64,000 nucleotides of DNA from Anisus vortex (GCA_949126835.1 OX421495.1:5162011-5226010); one strand, 5' to 3'. Shown: positions 41,832-55,320, numbered from the stretch's first letter. Notes: generated from the sequence alone by a model not told the origin. Numbers and translations are program-made.

Positions 41832-44659
41832 GGGGCCGTCCATAAATTACGTCACACGATTAGGGGGGGAGGGGGGGGTCACGCATTTGTGACGATGTGT
41901 GACGAGGGGGGGTCTAAGATATCCGACGTCACAAAAAAATGAATAAGCGTATACATATATATTATTCTATATGTTTGTGCGCTATATACTCCAATGCCGT
42001 TACTTCAATTGGGACAACCAAAAATGGACATTTTCTAGCAACTTTCAGGAATATAAAATTTTAGTTTATCATTTAATGCTGCTGACTTTGTTGATTTTAT
42101 ATAAATAGAAGTATGCCATTTATACACACATGAAAACTGTAATTTAAAAAAAAAAAAAAAAAGCTCTTCGTCGTAAAAGATAGAGTAGCTTCCCTTTCAT
42201 TTTGCTTTTACTGAGAGTGTTGAACTTTGGGTTTTCCCGACTTTTTTTGTGTGCATTACTGCGCACTCTGTTGTTTTATTTCCATTGTTGGTTTATACTG
42301 TACTTTTTTGTTCTCTATTGTTGATCTCGCTATTATTTGTTTAATTTCTATATGTTTTGTATGGACACAGTGTATCCACGGGTCAACTAGTTACTATTAA
42401 TAAGCATTGTAAATTAAAATTATGTTCGCATTGTTTCTTAGCTATTTTCAAATGATGATCACATCGCGAACGTGTCTGAATGCTAAAAATAAATTTAATA
42501 CTCTGATTGAAAGTAATCCAGAACTATTCGCATCTCTGAATGTCAGAGCCAAGCCTGGTAGGCCAAGACTTGAGGAAGATCACACATCGTTACTGGAAAC
42601 TATTGTGGATATTGCTTTGCATGGATCATCATCACACGAAAAAAGGCACAGTGATGTGTACAGAAGCATAAAAACATTAGATGAACTCACTGAACACTTA
42701 AAGATGGACGGATTTACAATCAGTAAAAGTGGACTCTACCTTTTTCTTTTGCCAAAGTGCAGCTCATCTCTTGAAGGCCAGCTTCATGTCTCAACAGTCC
42801 AAGTGAAGCTCATTAGAGCACAGAATGATCTAAACATGCTAAACATATAGACGGTTTGTTTTGTACGGCAACAATAAGACTATTGGAAGAGTTGGCATCC
42901 GTGATAGGGTCTAACAAAGTGTGCTTTGTGAGCCAAGACGATAAAGCTCGAGTGCCAATCAACTTGACTACTGCTAACAAGCAAAGTCCTTTGCTGATGC
43001 ACATTGAATACAGAGTCAGCTTGGCTGACCATGACTGGGTTTTGGCTGCAGTATACAAGCTAATTCCATCGGTGTATGCTGGAATCCAAATTCAGTCCAA
43101 TGGTTTAGGAAACAGAGAAGCTATTGGTTTTTCAGGACCGACTTACATTGCAATCACATCTGGAAAACACTCTTCATAAACAGCATTCAGTCATGGACTC
43201 GATTTCAAGAAATTGTCTCAGGGATTTTAATGTCATTACACGGAGTGATATTGATCGCTTGGTGAAACCAATTATAGTGTCGACAGTTGATGGTGGCTCA
43301 GACGAAAACCCAAGATACGGAAAAGTTATTAAGGTTGCAGTCCACCACTTTCTTCAGTACGATTTTGATGCTGTATTAATCGCTACCAATGCTACAGGGA
43401 GAAGTTCGTTTAATAGGGTCAAAAGGAAAATGGCGCCACTAAGTAAGGAACTTACTGGGTTGATATTAGGCCTACCACATGACCACTATGGTAGTCACTT
43501 GAACGATAGAGGTGTTACCATAGATGCTGATTTAGAAAAAAAGAATTTTCAGTTGCAGGCAACACTCTAACTGAACTTTGGTCACAGTTGGTAGTCGATA
43601 ATTTTCCAACAGTAGCAGAATTCATTGACCTAACAGTCTCAGAAATCGAACACATGTTGTCTAAAGATCAAAAATGGTTTGACGCTCATGTACGAACAAG
43701 CCAATATTTCACTCAAATTGTAAAATGCACCGACAAAAAGTGCTGTTCAAAACCAAGAAGCTCATATTTCAGTGTAGTAACAGAGAGATTTTTTCCACCT
43801 CCTTTACCAGTTGTTCAATCAGGTGAAGGTCTGAAAATTCCAGAACAGACAACAGATGGAGCGTCGCATAAGTTTCCATCTCTGTTTGCAGCTGAAAGTC
43901 TGAAAGTGGATGATATCCTTCTTCGGTCATCAAATCCTTACCCTTCGATTCCATACGATTTTTTACTGTCCGTCAATACAATCTGTGCTTAGCGATGGGA
44001 TTTGCAAAAAATGTCATATTATTATGTACTTCGCTTCGTTAGTCATGCTGCGCAGCCATTAAATAAACACACAAGCAGGAATCAATTATTCCTCCCAAAC
44101 CTATCAGGCCAAAAAGAGTTGCTGCACATAGGCAACGTGAACTAATGGTTATTATCGCTAATGAAGAAAATGGAGAGAGTGCTGAATGGATAGATGCAGA
44201 AGGGTTTGATTTGAATGGATTATCCATTCCACCTGATGAAGAGACCAATACGTTCCCCCATTTATTCCATAAAGGAGCATTTTTCATCACTATGGGAAAA
44301 TGCATGCTAAACATACATTTTGTGTTGTTTTTTTTTTATAAACTTTATTTTTTAAATTGTTCTGATTCTACTAAAGCATTTTTTTGTGCACATGATATTG
44401 TTATAATTACACTTTCGATTTTTCTTTTGTGTAATACTAAATTCATTAATTAATTATTACAAAACGATTACCAAAAAAATATAATTTGGAACCTGTAAAT
44501 CTGCATTTAGTTTTTAGAAAAATATCTTTTAGGGGGGGGGGGGGTGCAGATTTTGTGATGTCATATTTGAGGGGGGGTCTGACTTTTTTGTGACAATGTG
44601 TGACAAGGGGGGGGGGGGAAATCAGCAAAAATCGTGTGACGTAATTTATGGACGGCCCC
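41832..44659 (+). mobile_element. TIR DNA transposon carrying a decayed transposase
   Basis: GGGGCCGTCCATAAATTACG begins the left end, and its reverse complement ends the right. The repeat continues through TCACACGATT for about 30 bp. TTA lies at 41829-41831 and at 44660-44662. Next to both ends are G-runs alternating with 'tgtgacga/tgtgacaa' phrases. The interior (42422-44330) encodes the transposase described separately. This is the only coding copy of the family in the window and so a likely relative of the source that moved the shorter copies. Confidence 0.92.
42422..44330 (+). pseudogene. DDE-like transposase, frameshifted, superfamily unassigned
   Basis: Four overlapping frames make up one broken protein. 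The N-terminal part (about 42455-42845) has NKFNTLIESNPELFASLNVR, GRPRLEEDH and a helical SGLYLFLLPKCSS stretch. Next come FCTATIRLLEEL and SQDDKARVP (about 42931), then HIEYRVSLADHDWV, then STVDGGSDENPRY (about 43280), ATGRSSFNRVKRKMAPLS (about 43396) and LPHDHYGSHLND. A cysteine pair CTDKKCCSKP follows near 43730. The order D, D, then a residue in the FNRV+R block, resembles an RNase-H-fold DDE core. The expected acidic residue in that block appears to be Lys. It carries at least two frameshifts and in-frame stops (e.g. 43177). I do not know the family by name. Confidence 0.65.
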
Positions 44660-44662
44660 TTA

Positions 44663-45297
44663 GCTTTTATTTTTTAAATATGACTAAATCTGAATTATGA
44701 ACAGACACACACTGGACACAGCCTACACTACACACTGAGTAACACTGGCCCACACCTACCCTACACCTGCCTACAGTTACAGTGCTACACCCTACAGCTA
44801 CACATTCACATAAAATTTAAAAAAAAAGAATCTTCCACTGGCTTTACTATTCAGTATTTGAGTATTCTACTGTTAAAAGTACTATTCAGTGAATAATTCA
44901 GTATTCAGTTACAGTATACTTCATTACTTGTACTTTTAAAAGGCTATGTTCAGAGAGATGGCATCATAAAAGGGAACAAAAACTCATACCTAATAAATTA
45001 TTATTATGAATAATATATTCATATTTTGATTATGTGCAGCGTTTTCGGAAAACTTTTCTTTTCGGCGACTCAGTGTAAGTGTAAAGTTATATTATAAGCT
45101 TTACTCGGTACATTCGATGAAGTGGGAAAGTCGGAAACTCGGAAATTCCGAGTAGGAAGTTTTCGCATTTACGAATTGGTGCATTTTTGCATAATATTTT
45201 GCCACTTATCTATATAATATGTATAATATGAGTTAATTACATCTTACTTGACAACGTTGAAAATTAACATAAAATATAGAAGAGCTACCGTTTCTTA
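44663..45297. other. Intergenic between two TIR elements
   Basis: Repeated ACACT/CTACAC words and AT-rich text. Nothing coding is supported. Confidence 0.4.
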
Positions 45298-46474
45298 GGG
45301 GATGTCCATTAATTACGTTTTAGAATTTTTAGGCGATTTTTACCTATGGTCCCTCCCCCCCCCCCCCCAACTCGCCCCTCCCACATTTTTTTCCATTCCA
45401 AGGATTTTAACAATAGTTCTTTTCTTTATGTTTACTATTGTTTTTTTCATAGAAATATTTAATCTTTTCCAATTTTACGTTTCACTAAAAGAGATTTTGG
45501 TAGCCTAGCCTACAATGTTAATTGTTCAATAGACCTTTTCATCATCATTGATATACCTTCTTCTACAGGCAATTTTTCCTTTGCTTTTTCTTCAAAATGA
45601 TCGAACATATCCCTGTAGGCTAACCTTTAACAAATGCGAAAGTGAAGCATAGGCCTACAATTCCCTACATACATATATAGACTAATTTGGGGGTCTGGCA
45701 GCGATTGAATAGTCTTGTGAAATTCATCCAGCAAGTAGGCCTAATTCTATTTTGCACTCATTTTATGGTGGTTGTGCACAATATTAGCCATATTTCTCCC
45801 TGTGTGGCTACTCATATCTAGGAAAGTAAGAAAACGTTCAATAGGGAGCCCATCATCTGGTGAAACATATATTCATATATATAGGCCTACCTCACAATAA
45901 CAGTGAGCTGATCAATATGGGAGTTATGGGACCGATCTGTAAACTGAAGTAGGCTACCCTGTAGTTCTTAAATCATCCAAGATTCAAGATTGAGTATCTT
46001 ACTTAGTGTGCCATAATTTTGATAAATTCATAACATTTTGTATATTTAAGTAGTAGGCTATATACGACAATTATGCTACTCGAATCACTCGTACAATTTA
46101 TTTTTGGGAACCCTAAGTTATTTCTTGTGTACCTTATAAGTAAATACTGCACTGTCCATACATAGATCTACAAACTAACAAGATGAACACAAAAATAACA
46201 TGTCAAATCCATAATTGATATAGGCCTATTTGTAGGCCTACTCACGTAAAACCATGTTTTTACTAATTTACATGTTTGCTATGTAGGCTACGTGGCACAG
46301 GACACATGTAGAATTTTGTAATAAATTTGTAGCCTATCATTTTTTAGGTAATAAAAAGTAACATTGTTGACGTCCAATTTTATTGACCTCCCCTCTCCCC
46401 CAAGTCGACAATTGTCAAACTTTTTCAGACCCCTCCCCTATTTAGTTGACGTAATTAATGGACGTCCGGGCCAC
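45298..46474. mobile_element. TIR element, GTCCATTAATTACG family, non-autonomous
   Basis: The left end GGGGATGTCCATTAATTACG follows TTA (45295-45297). The right end has GACGTAATTAATGGACGTCC, then GGGCCAC, then TTA. Subterminal 'ttttaggcgatttttacct' and C-runs match the elements at 17974 and 60253, as do inner blocks near 45480 ('ttttacgtttcactaaaag') and 46155 ('catagatctacaaactaaca'). It is 1177 bp and non-coding. Confidence 0.85.
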
Positions 46475-46477
46475 TTA

Positions 46478-47385
46478 GTTACGGCTTTTCAACTCATATA
46501 GATAAGTATTTTATCTTAAACATCAGTGCTTATAATGAATACATATTTTTTACTATATTAATATTATTATTTTGAAAAATAATTTTATTTAAAATGGTAT
46601 TTTTTTAATTTAAAAGAGCAATGTACATAATATTTTTCTTTATTTATAATTTTAACAAATCTTGTAAAAAAATATAATTGCAAGGCAATCGCATCAATAA
46701 AACCAACAGTTTTAAAATGCACAGTGTCAGAAAACGGAACATTAGGCTATTCTATTCCTACTCGGAACCTCAGAGTTTCCCCACTTCGTCGAATGCCACA
46801 TAACCGCTTCTTTGAAGGGAAATCACTCTTAACTCTTAAATATTTTGTATTATAATATAAACCGAGACAGAGATGCCACTCCTTGGCTTTTTTCGTAAGA
46901 TCTTGTTTTTTTCCGATACATATTCTCAATCCTGAGTGGCATCTGAGTGCATTTACAAAAGAACATGTTAGCAGATAGGTGTTGAGATATGTATCTAAAA
47001 GAATTAATATTTAGAATGAGTTAGCCCTCTACACACAGCCCACACAAGTTGGAATATTTTTTTTTAAAATTAACACAGAATATTAAAAATAATTTTATTT
47101 GTATAACTATAGTATAGTAGCTGTCAAAAATTATAATGTAGGCCTAATGTAAGGGACAAAAACAGACATTGAACTAATTTCAAGAACTGAGTGCTCACAT
47201 TCTCTAAAATACACAAGTTGCTTATATATGTATAAGGGGAATCATTCAGTTAGAACCCAAGGTTAACAAATATATATTTTATTTATACATATATACACAT
47301 GAGGAGCTATAACTAGGATTAGTAGATTAAACAAGTAAATCTCTAAGGTAAACAGACCTGCCAAATGTAATTATAATAAGTTACC
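46478..47385. other. AT-rich intergenic, nothing identified
   Basis: No gene, bounded element or RNA gene is supported. Confidence 0.4.
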
Positions 47386-47387
47386 CT

Positions 47388-47530
47388 CAGGTCGTCAGTT
47401 TAGCTCTTCGGCCTATCAACATGACAATTTGGGTTCAAATCCAACCACAGCCCATCCCCTGCCCTCCCGAAGGAGGCCTGGGGCTATGGATCTATTAATC
47501 TCATCTCTAGAAGGAACATCCGTAGCACAT
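47388..47530 (+). mobile_element. Possible second SINE type (tRNA-like head)
   Basis: 'cagtttagctcttcggcct' followed 20-odd bases later by GGGTTCAAATCC looks like A and B boxes of a tRNA-derived SINE. The downstream body ('cccatcccctgccctcccga') differs from the family at 35488. It is a single copy here, so this is tentative. Confidence 0.4.
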
Positions 47531-49780
47531 AACACAATTAAGGCCCTTTTTCTTGTAAAATAAATGCTTCTCTTAGATTAAACTAAGTTCTACCCTTGAA
47601 AATCAGAAAAATGTACAAAATAATTGTTAAAAAATCAGGGGGAAAAAATGCTATTTATGTAAACAAAAAGGTAATGCCTTAGTTTAAAATACAATAGTAA
47701 ATACTTTAAACATAACATAATAATATCTAAACTTAAAAAAAAAAAGGTAATATAGTATTTGGAAGAAAAATAATTACCCTCTATTATTTTATAATAAATA
47801 TTACCACTAATATTAAATTTTTTTGAATGTTTGAAAAAAAAAAATATATAGGCCTACATTTTAAAATAATTCAGCACACATGGTAACATTTTGTTTGCCT
47901 AACCAAAATTGGTCCAAAAGAAATGAGCACTTATCAGCATTTTAAATACAAAATCAAGTTTGCTTTAGCTGAAAGTGGAATAGTACAATTTGAAAAAAAA
48001 AAAAAAAATTAATACAAATAATATTTATTTTAAACTGATGTCCTCTGCTTACAACTTAACAGTCAAAACTTAATGACAAAAGAAAAGACAATATTTATTA
48101 TGCTCGCAAATACATTTTTAGGGCATAATTTTAAAACACAAATTATTGTAATTTAAATAATTTGTTATATGAATAAAAATATTTGGCCTTTTTTTTGTGT
48201 AACCTGCAAGGTATTCATATAAGATTATTTAATATTTTAGCCACACTGTTGGGCTGTTGTCATACTAGTCTACTAGTATTTATTTCAATTTAAATAGTAT
48301 AACTAGAATAATGATTAGAATAACGACTACTGTTTTGGTTTGAAGTTGGTAAATTCATTTTTAATGAATTAGTTTAAACAAAAAAGAAAGAACTCTAATC
48401 ACATTTCAGACAATTTGGCTAAAAGGGCCAGTAAACAGCGTTCAGCGATCTCCCTAGCCATCACACAGACAGTACAGTTGTCAACAGCATATACTTTCCT
48501 CAACTAACCTCATGCACGTATCAAGACTTATTAAACTTGGAGACACCCTTTAGGGCATGGGGGAAAAATCCTGATGTTTTTTTTTTATTTACCTAAAAGT
48601 AAGCCCCAAGACCTTCAGTATCAGTGTCCAGTGCCATGGCATTAGAACACAGCGAAATAACAAAATCACAGCAGTAAGAAGAGTTTCTAAATAACATTCT
48701 CTAGTTTCATACAAACAAAACCATTACAAAAAATATCTTTACAGAATGTGTTTTATCAAACCTCTGTAACATTTAAAGCTAGTGTATACAATTGTATGCT
48801 AATGATAAATACCAGTATTCCTTGATTAATAGCATAAACAATCAAATGAAGGATTCCAGGCATTAATAGATAAAAGTTTTTGAACTCATTTATATATCAT
48901 ACATTATGGGGGGGGGGGAGATTTCATGATAATATCAAGAGGTTAAAAATTATTTGAAAAAGGGAATAGTTGGATATAAGCCGCCCATAAAAAAAGAAAA
49001 AGAAGCGATATTAATGGCACAAAAAGAAACCTCACATTCACTATAATTAGGCCTGCACAGATCCTCAGTAAACAAATACAAAAATAATTATATTACAAAA
49101 TAAGTGAAGGCAGCCTTAAAAGGTAATAATATGTAGAGATATATTGAGATCATTATCTTGAAGGATTTCAGGGCGTTCAACAAATTTCAAATAGTTAATT
49201 TTTACCAAAACTGTTTAATATGTGTGTGTATATACGCCTGCACATATCTATATCTTTCTTATTCTAATGGGAACTAGGTCATCCATTGGCCCCTATAAGA
49301 CTTTTTAATGGTATCCACAATATACTTAATAGTCTCATCCTTTCAAACTATCATTTGTATATAAAAGAAACATTAACAGTAGCCACATCCTTCTTATAAT
49401 GTACCTCAATTTAAAATAGAACACAGAATGATATAAAGGTAACATATTTCATATATGGTACAAGGTTTATTTTTTTTTTTAAATGAAACAATCTCGCACA
49501 CTAACTCCACAGTTTAATCTAGTAAAAAAAAATATAACAACCCACCGCTGAATCAAATGGTAAATATTAATGAAATCATCGGAGAAAGAAAACAAAATGG
49601 TCCCTAATTGTAATAGAAAAGTGTTAAATATTGGAATATAAGTAAACACAGTTTAAATGTCTTGAACTTGTTAATATGTATATAAAGTCATAACTTTATG
49701 TGTTATAGAATTTATAGCATGTTATATACATGGTGAGCCAGGAGTGCAGATACTTCTACCTTGAGAGGAAACGCCCTGAT
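47531..49780. other. AT-rich 3' flank, probably including the LPGAT1-like 3' UTR
   Basis: Downstream (minus strand) of the stop at 49781. Poly-A and poly-T tracts are frequent. No coding exon is visible. The 3' UTR end could not be fixed because several minus-strand AATAAA-like words occur. Confidence 0.4.
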
Positions 49781-52700
49781 TTAAAACAGTAGGTGAAAAC
49801 AATATAATGAGCAGGTAAAAATGGGCTTCCAGAGGTAGTGGTACTGTATATAGCATGAAGTCAGGTAGAAGGCATGGATCAGAAGCTGCTCCAAGGGGTC
49901 GAAATTTATAGGGGACAGGGGAAGCTGGGGAAACTCAGAGGCCGCGTTGACAACGTCATCCGGGAGTCGCCCAGTTTTGTAGTAGTGGTCCAACATGGCA
50001 TCCTTCTTGGTGTAAATGTCATAAAGCCAGGTGGTTAGGCCCTTCTCATCTCTAGGAATGTCCTTAGCGTTGTAAGCTCTGAAGAGATAAGGGAGCCAAA
50101 TAAGAGGGAGGGTGATTATTCTGAGTAAGAAAACAAATGGAAAGTACAATAAAAGGTTAATACAAAATGAAAAGTTTTGTGCAGCCAAGCCTAGGCCTGG
50201 GGACATGACATAAATGACAGACATGAAGAGGATCTTGAGAGCAAAACATTTCTCCAAAGCAAAAGCTCTTTATCTGGAGACAATAAGCCTTCGAAAAGCC
50301 ACATCCTATTTGTAGTTCTGTCTATTAATGTTTTTAATTTTACATTTTCATTGTCAGTTGTAAAGTCTAAATTTTAAATTTGAAAAAACTTGTTTTAAGC
50401 GGGACATCCCACTTTAAAAAAAAAGGAAAAGTATTATAACTTATATGATCTAAAACTAACCTTAAAACAATATTTTTTAAAAAAAAGATAAAATTATAAT
50501 TGTCAAAAAAAAATAGTTAAGATGTGGTATAGCAATAAACTATTTTAAAATCTAATAAAAAGGTCTCATGGCTAAGATAATTTTTAAACGACAAAAGCAA
50601 TGTGTGCTATAGTCCAGAGAACACTTGTTTAAACAAAAATAACCTTCAAATTTCAAACAATATAACACTCATGTAAATATAATAATATGTATAAATATAT
50701 GTTTTCCCCTTAAAACTTAATGCAAAAGTATACAAAAAAAAAGGAAAAGAGTAAATTTTGTTTGATACTAAGAATATGTATATGGGAAATGATGGCCTGG
50801 CAGCAGCACGTTTAGCTGGTTTACTGCAGGTAAGGGAGGTGTCCCTGAGTCTACCCAGCTCTGGTGGGTACCTCACCTTAGTTGGGATAAAGTAAAGGCG
50901 GCTGTGGAATGTGCTGGCCACACAATCACTCAGTATGCCGTGGCCACATAAATTGGTGAGCGCTGCTTCACTGGCCCTATGGATCCATTTGGTCTGATGG
51001 GATACTTTCCTCTTTTTTTAAGGATGTGTAATATAAAGTCCCCAACAAAACCAAATTATTCCTTGAGTCTTCTCACCTGTAGTGCACCAAGATGTTGTTC
51101 CGAGGAAGGTATCCAATGGCCATCCCTACCAAGTCCAATGCAATTTTATCCTTATAGGCGATGGTCATATCTATAACCCACTCAAGTGGATGTGATGGAT
51201 CTAAAGAAACAGTCAACATTTACTGTTAGTGAAATTCACAAGTTGGGCTTAACAGAAGAACAACTTTAAAAAAAAATAGCATCATTTACACGCCTCCTGT
51301 TAATCAATACTTTAGTAGTTACAAAGACTAACTTTACAAACCTTTATGCTCGTAGCTGATATCTGGCTCACGATGATCCGAAGACTGCTGCGGCACACCG
51401 ACCGTGTCCAAGGTGGTTTTGAAGGCGCCGATGCGCGGCAGCGTGGTGTGCTGGAGAACAGGGTATCCATACTTGCGGGCGTACCTTAAATATATATTAA
51501 AATCTCAGTTGGGGAATTTGATTAGGTCAGGAACATTATCTAGCTTTTTTAATTTTGTTGGCTAAAATGATAAATTAAGCAGTTTAAATATACAAACAGC
51601 CAAAGATTTGGAAATGATGCAGCTCTTAATATTATTACAACTTAAAAACTATTTGTGTTTCTTATTAAATATGTTAAATACTTACTCCTGGCTTGAAGTG
51701 AGTCTTTTATGCAAAAAACCTCCTTCTGGAAACAGAACGAGCCACTTTTTGTTCCTGGGCAGGTAAGTGGTGACAAGATGATCCTTTAACATCACTAGTT
51801 GCAACTGGCGCACATCTTTACCCTAAGTTTTGAAAAAAAAAAATGGCACTAGCCGATCACAATGATCAAATCGAATATTCTAGAGATCATAGTAAACAAA
51901 AAGGAATGGAGTTATTGTCGGGACTTTTTGCTACTTATATTGATGATGATGATGATGATTTATATAGCGCGCCTATCCATGCTATGTTAGCATGCTCATA
52001 TTATTATTATTATATGCACAAAAGTCTTAGATTGATCTGAATGCCCTAGCAACATACCTGATCAATGAAAAAATCACCTCTCAGACAGGACACCAGACCA
52101 AAATTTGTGTATTTGAAAAGTATGAAGATGATCCACATCATGGTGCCAGAGGTCATTTTCTTGTTGAATGTTGACAACATAATGACAGGCGTGTCCCCAG
52201 TTGTTTGATGATTGCAGAGCAGAATAGCTTCTTTGTTGTGAAGCATACCAATATCATCCCCACACTCCTCAACTACATTTCAAAAACATTGTCAATCAAA
52301 GTTGTTTTTTTAAACTTCAAAAAATCAATTATAATGTGTTTTTATGCATTAGTATTAGTATTATTGTGGTCATCATCGGTTACTCCAAGAGGTACTTCCC
52401 TTTCCAGAAGTACCTCCCGTAGACACTAAATTTGGATATATTCCATCTATGTCAACAGTTAGTGAAAAATATATTTAAGTATTCAAATCTTAGTTTAAGT
52501 GAAAGTAAAAGTACCCGTCGGACCAAATTGATTATAGGGCTGGTGAATGCTGGTTCACCAGTTTCTGTGGCCATGGCATACCAGGGGATGTGTGGCAAGC
52601 ACAATGCCCAGCCACCTTTACTTTACCCCAACTAATGTCAGGTACCCATCAGAGCGGGGTAGACTCAGGAACACCCTCAAGTCCCAGGAACAAATCCTAG

Positions 52701-53512
52701 CCTTCACCAGGATTTGAACCCAGGAACTTTTGAATGCCAGTTGAACGCGCTGACGCTTGGCCATGTGCCCCCAAATCTTAGTTAGCATGTTCAAAGGCTT
52801 GAGATACATCACGTCAACAGTAAATAAGGTATGGACAAGCAGATGGAACCAACCTTTGTACAATAATGAAAGGGTAAATACGAATGAAAAAACAAAAAGA
52901 AGCATTTAAAAACAACAACATATAAACTCACAAAAAAGGTGGTAGTTTATAACTGAAGCTATAACGCAGACTATCATTAACCACCAATGACAAGTCAGCA
53001 AAGAAATAACTTTACATTTTCATCCAATCATTATGTAATTAATGAAGTAACTGTAGACTTCCTTTTCATTTTATGAAGCTAAACTGCTTTAGTCAGCTTT
53101 AGACTACCAAGTCGTACATGGGGATTGTGTAGCAACTACGAGCCCAGGTTGTCTGAGTCGCCTTCACTTTTAAGGTGACTTACAAAAATCTATCTTTCAG
53201 ACAAGAAATTCAGTTGCTCAACTAGTTAGTCTTTTTTGTTTTTTTAGTAAAATATTGCTTAGTCTAATTGTTAAAAAAAAAGTTAGTAAAAAATTTACTT
53301 TTATATCCGCCAAGCTCTAGCCAGGAAACCACCATACACTGCAACATCCTGAGCATGAAAGACTCAATCTTCCAGTAAGTCTTTGGTGACAAATATCGTA
53401 CGGGTGTAAGCATGACCATCCACACAAGATAACATGGTAGAAAATAAAGGTTCGACAATACAAAAAATGTCAGCCTGGCAATATAGCCAAGGTAGGTTGT
53501 AACATTTCCCAT
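49781..53512 (-). CDS. LPGAT1: Acyl-CoA:lysophosphatidylglycerol acyltransferase 1-like
   Basis: Six coding exons with consistent phase are 53512..53299, 52272..52058, 51822..51686, 51484..51342, 51200..51077 and 50078..49781. They total 1131 bp, encoding 376 aa plus stop; vertebrate LPGAT1 is about 370 aa. The start is the ATG of MGNVTTYLGYIARL, 23 bases inside an exon whose acceptor is at 53535, so at least one 5' non-coding exon exists. A hydrophobic segment lies at residues about 10-40. The PlsC acyltransferase domain has NHQTTGD (H93, D98 of HX4D), FKYTNFGLVS, GDFFIDQG, FPEGGF (174-179) and LPRIGAFK. The tail TTWLYDIYTKKDAMLDHYY, a second hydrophobic segment and the terminal HLLF match the family end. 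The enzyme transfers acyl groups from acyl-CoA to lysophospholipids at the ER membrane. The introns contain two SINEs. Confidence 0.95.
50793..51013 (+). mobile_element. tRNA-derived SINE, internally deleted
   Basis: The head is degraded and lacks a B box, while the body 'ggtgtccctgagtctaccca' through 'ctatggatccatttggtct' matches the full copy at 35488. It lies in the last intron of the LPGAT1-like gene, antisense to it. Confidence 0.8.
51935..52000. repeat. (GAT)n and ATT-rich simple repeat in an intron
   Basis: A GATGATGAT run followed by 'tttatatagcgcgcctatcc', a phrase often found next to such runs in invertebrate genomes, then (ATT)n. It is in an intron of the LPGAT1-like gene. Confidence 0.7.
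52496..52771 (-). mobile_element. tRNA-derived SINE with 12-bp target duplication
   Basis: Minus-strand copy of the 35488 family with B-box-like GGGTTCAAATCC. CAAATCTTAGTT is repeated at 52484-52495 and 52772-52783. It lies in the first coding intron of the LPGAT1-like gene, in sense orientation. Confidence 0.92.
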
Positions 53513-53559
53513 TTCAGTGTTTGTTGAAATCTCGTCTGAAATAATATACAATAATTACA

Positions 53560-55320
53560 GTCACCAAGAAATTTCAAGAAAAAATAATTTTTGGCATTTC
53601 CTATAGCCTAGGCTATAGCTCTTAAAATTAAACTAATATGAAATGCTGAAAGTACTGAAACATATTCAAGATATTGAAATATTGATGATATTGAATCATA
53701 TTGCTAGTTGCAAATTAAGTAAACTGCAATTATTTAGCCTAAATTTTAGGCCTATATAAGCTTAAATTAAAATATATATTAGTAAGTAGCCTACTAAACT
53801 AATACTCAATAGATGGTAGAGGACTACTCTACCGAACTGTCATACTAGTATTACTATACTAGGCCTATATACTACTAATGATTAATGACTAATACTAGTG
53901 ACTAGTAATAGTACTAATAGGTACTCAAAACTGGCTTCCGTTTTTTGCGCGTTATTAAGTTTTCGACACCTCTCGTACTAAATCGTCTGGGCAAAATCGA
54001 CCATTCATGCTAGAAAGATACTTTTTTCACTCGATTGTACAGGAATAAATGGCCTTTATCACCATATGCCATATGTATTTAAAATTAATTGATTGTTTTT
54101 GTTAAACATTTTTAATATTTAAATTATCTAAGAAAAATTGTTTATTTTTTAAGAAAAAAATCATTTTTTAGATTTTTTATAAACACTATCAAAAAGCTGG
54201 TCCATTTTCCTGTAAAAATCTGAAATAATTATTATTCTACATATTATGGCCCATTTTGCCTAACGCGCAAGATAAACCCTATGAAATAGTATTTTACCGC
54301 CGTAAAAACATGCCCGCTGCGATCTCTGCTATTTGATGGGTCGTTACCAATAAAGGCGTCGTATCGGATTTTATCACTTTAGTAGTTAAGTAAAACTATG
54401 TAAGTAAATCAATATAATAGATTAATAATATACAATGAATTTTATGTAAAAAAAATGTATGTTTATAGTATTTTATTTATTTTATTTTAATAAAATTGCT
54501 TTACATTTACCACCTTAAATCACTTGTTCTCGAGTCTCTAAACCCCTATTAAGTTGAAAGATAAGGCTAATTTTTTTCTTGTCATAAAATAAACTAAAAT
54601 TACATTTATTTTAAAGTAGATATGCTAAAAATATTGAATTGATACTTTTTTTTTTCCAGGAAATAATATTATAATAAGTAATTTGACATGCAAACAGGAT
54701 CTTCCATCTGTTGTCAATGTAAACAATAGTAAATTTGACCTTTGGTGGACTAGCAAAGCTATGGTATGGATAGTATTATGAATTAAACGAATTAAGTATA
54801 AAATTAAGTAGTTTTACACACTTATAATAACATTCAAATTGAACCAGATAGTATTTTATTTAGTTTTTGTGGAAGCGAAGCTATTTTAAGCGGATAAATG
54901 TACAAAAATATTGTCTAGCCTACACTCATACCACATAAGTTCACATAAGGCCTACAAAATGCAATAGCTGTGAGGCCTACTCCGACAAGTCTAATGTGGG
55001 TAATAAAAGACATATTTTAATCTTTAGAATAATACAATACTATTATTATATTTGCGCTTGAAGAATATTTCTACCATGGCATATGTTTAATAATTCATCG
55101 GTAGGGCTAAGTCATTTTTTAAACATTTATTGAATACGGGTAATGGTTTGTCTTGCGTAGGCCTAATAATAATAATTCTAATAAGATTATCAGATCTAGC
55201 CTGAATATAAAAGTTTATTGTAAATCCTCGATTCGTTATACTTTTATTGGCAGATATTATATATATATATTATGTTTGTGAATTTCTATGTATTGCCTAG
55301 AAATAAGTCTAATGACAATC
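53560..55320. other. Upstream of LPGAT1-like coding exon; no exon found
   Basis: AT-rich, with TAGT-rich words near 53820-53920. The non-coding first exon and promoter should lie here or further right, but I cannot locate them. Confidence 0.4.

Noticed and set aside
42813..43058. Minus-strand frames within the transposon
   Set aside because: Shadows of the transposase coding strand, with no independent support.
51843..52040. Plus-strand frame with an Asp run
   Set aside because: Driven by the (GAT)n repeat in an intron of the acyltransferase gene.
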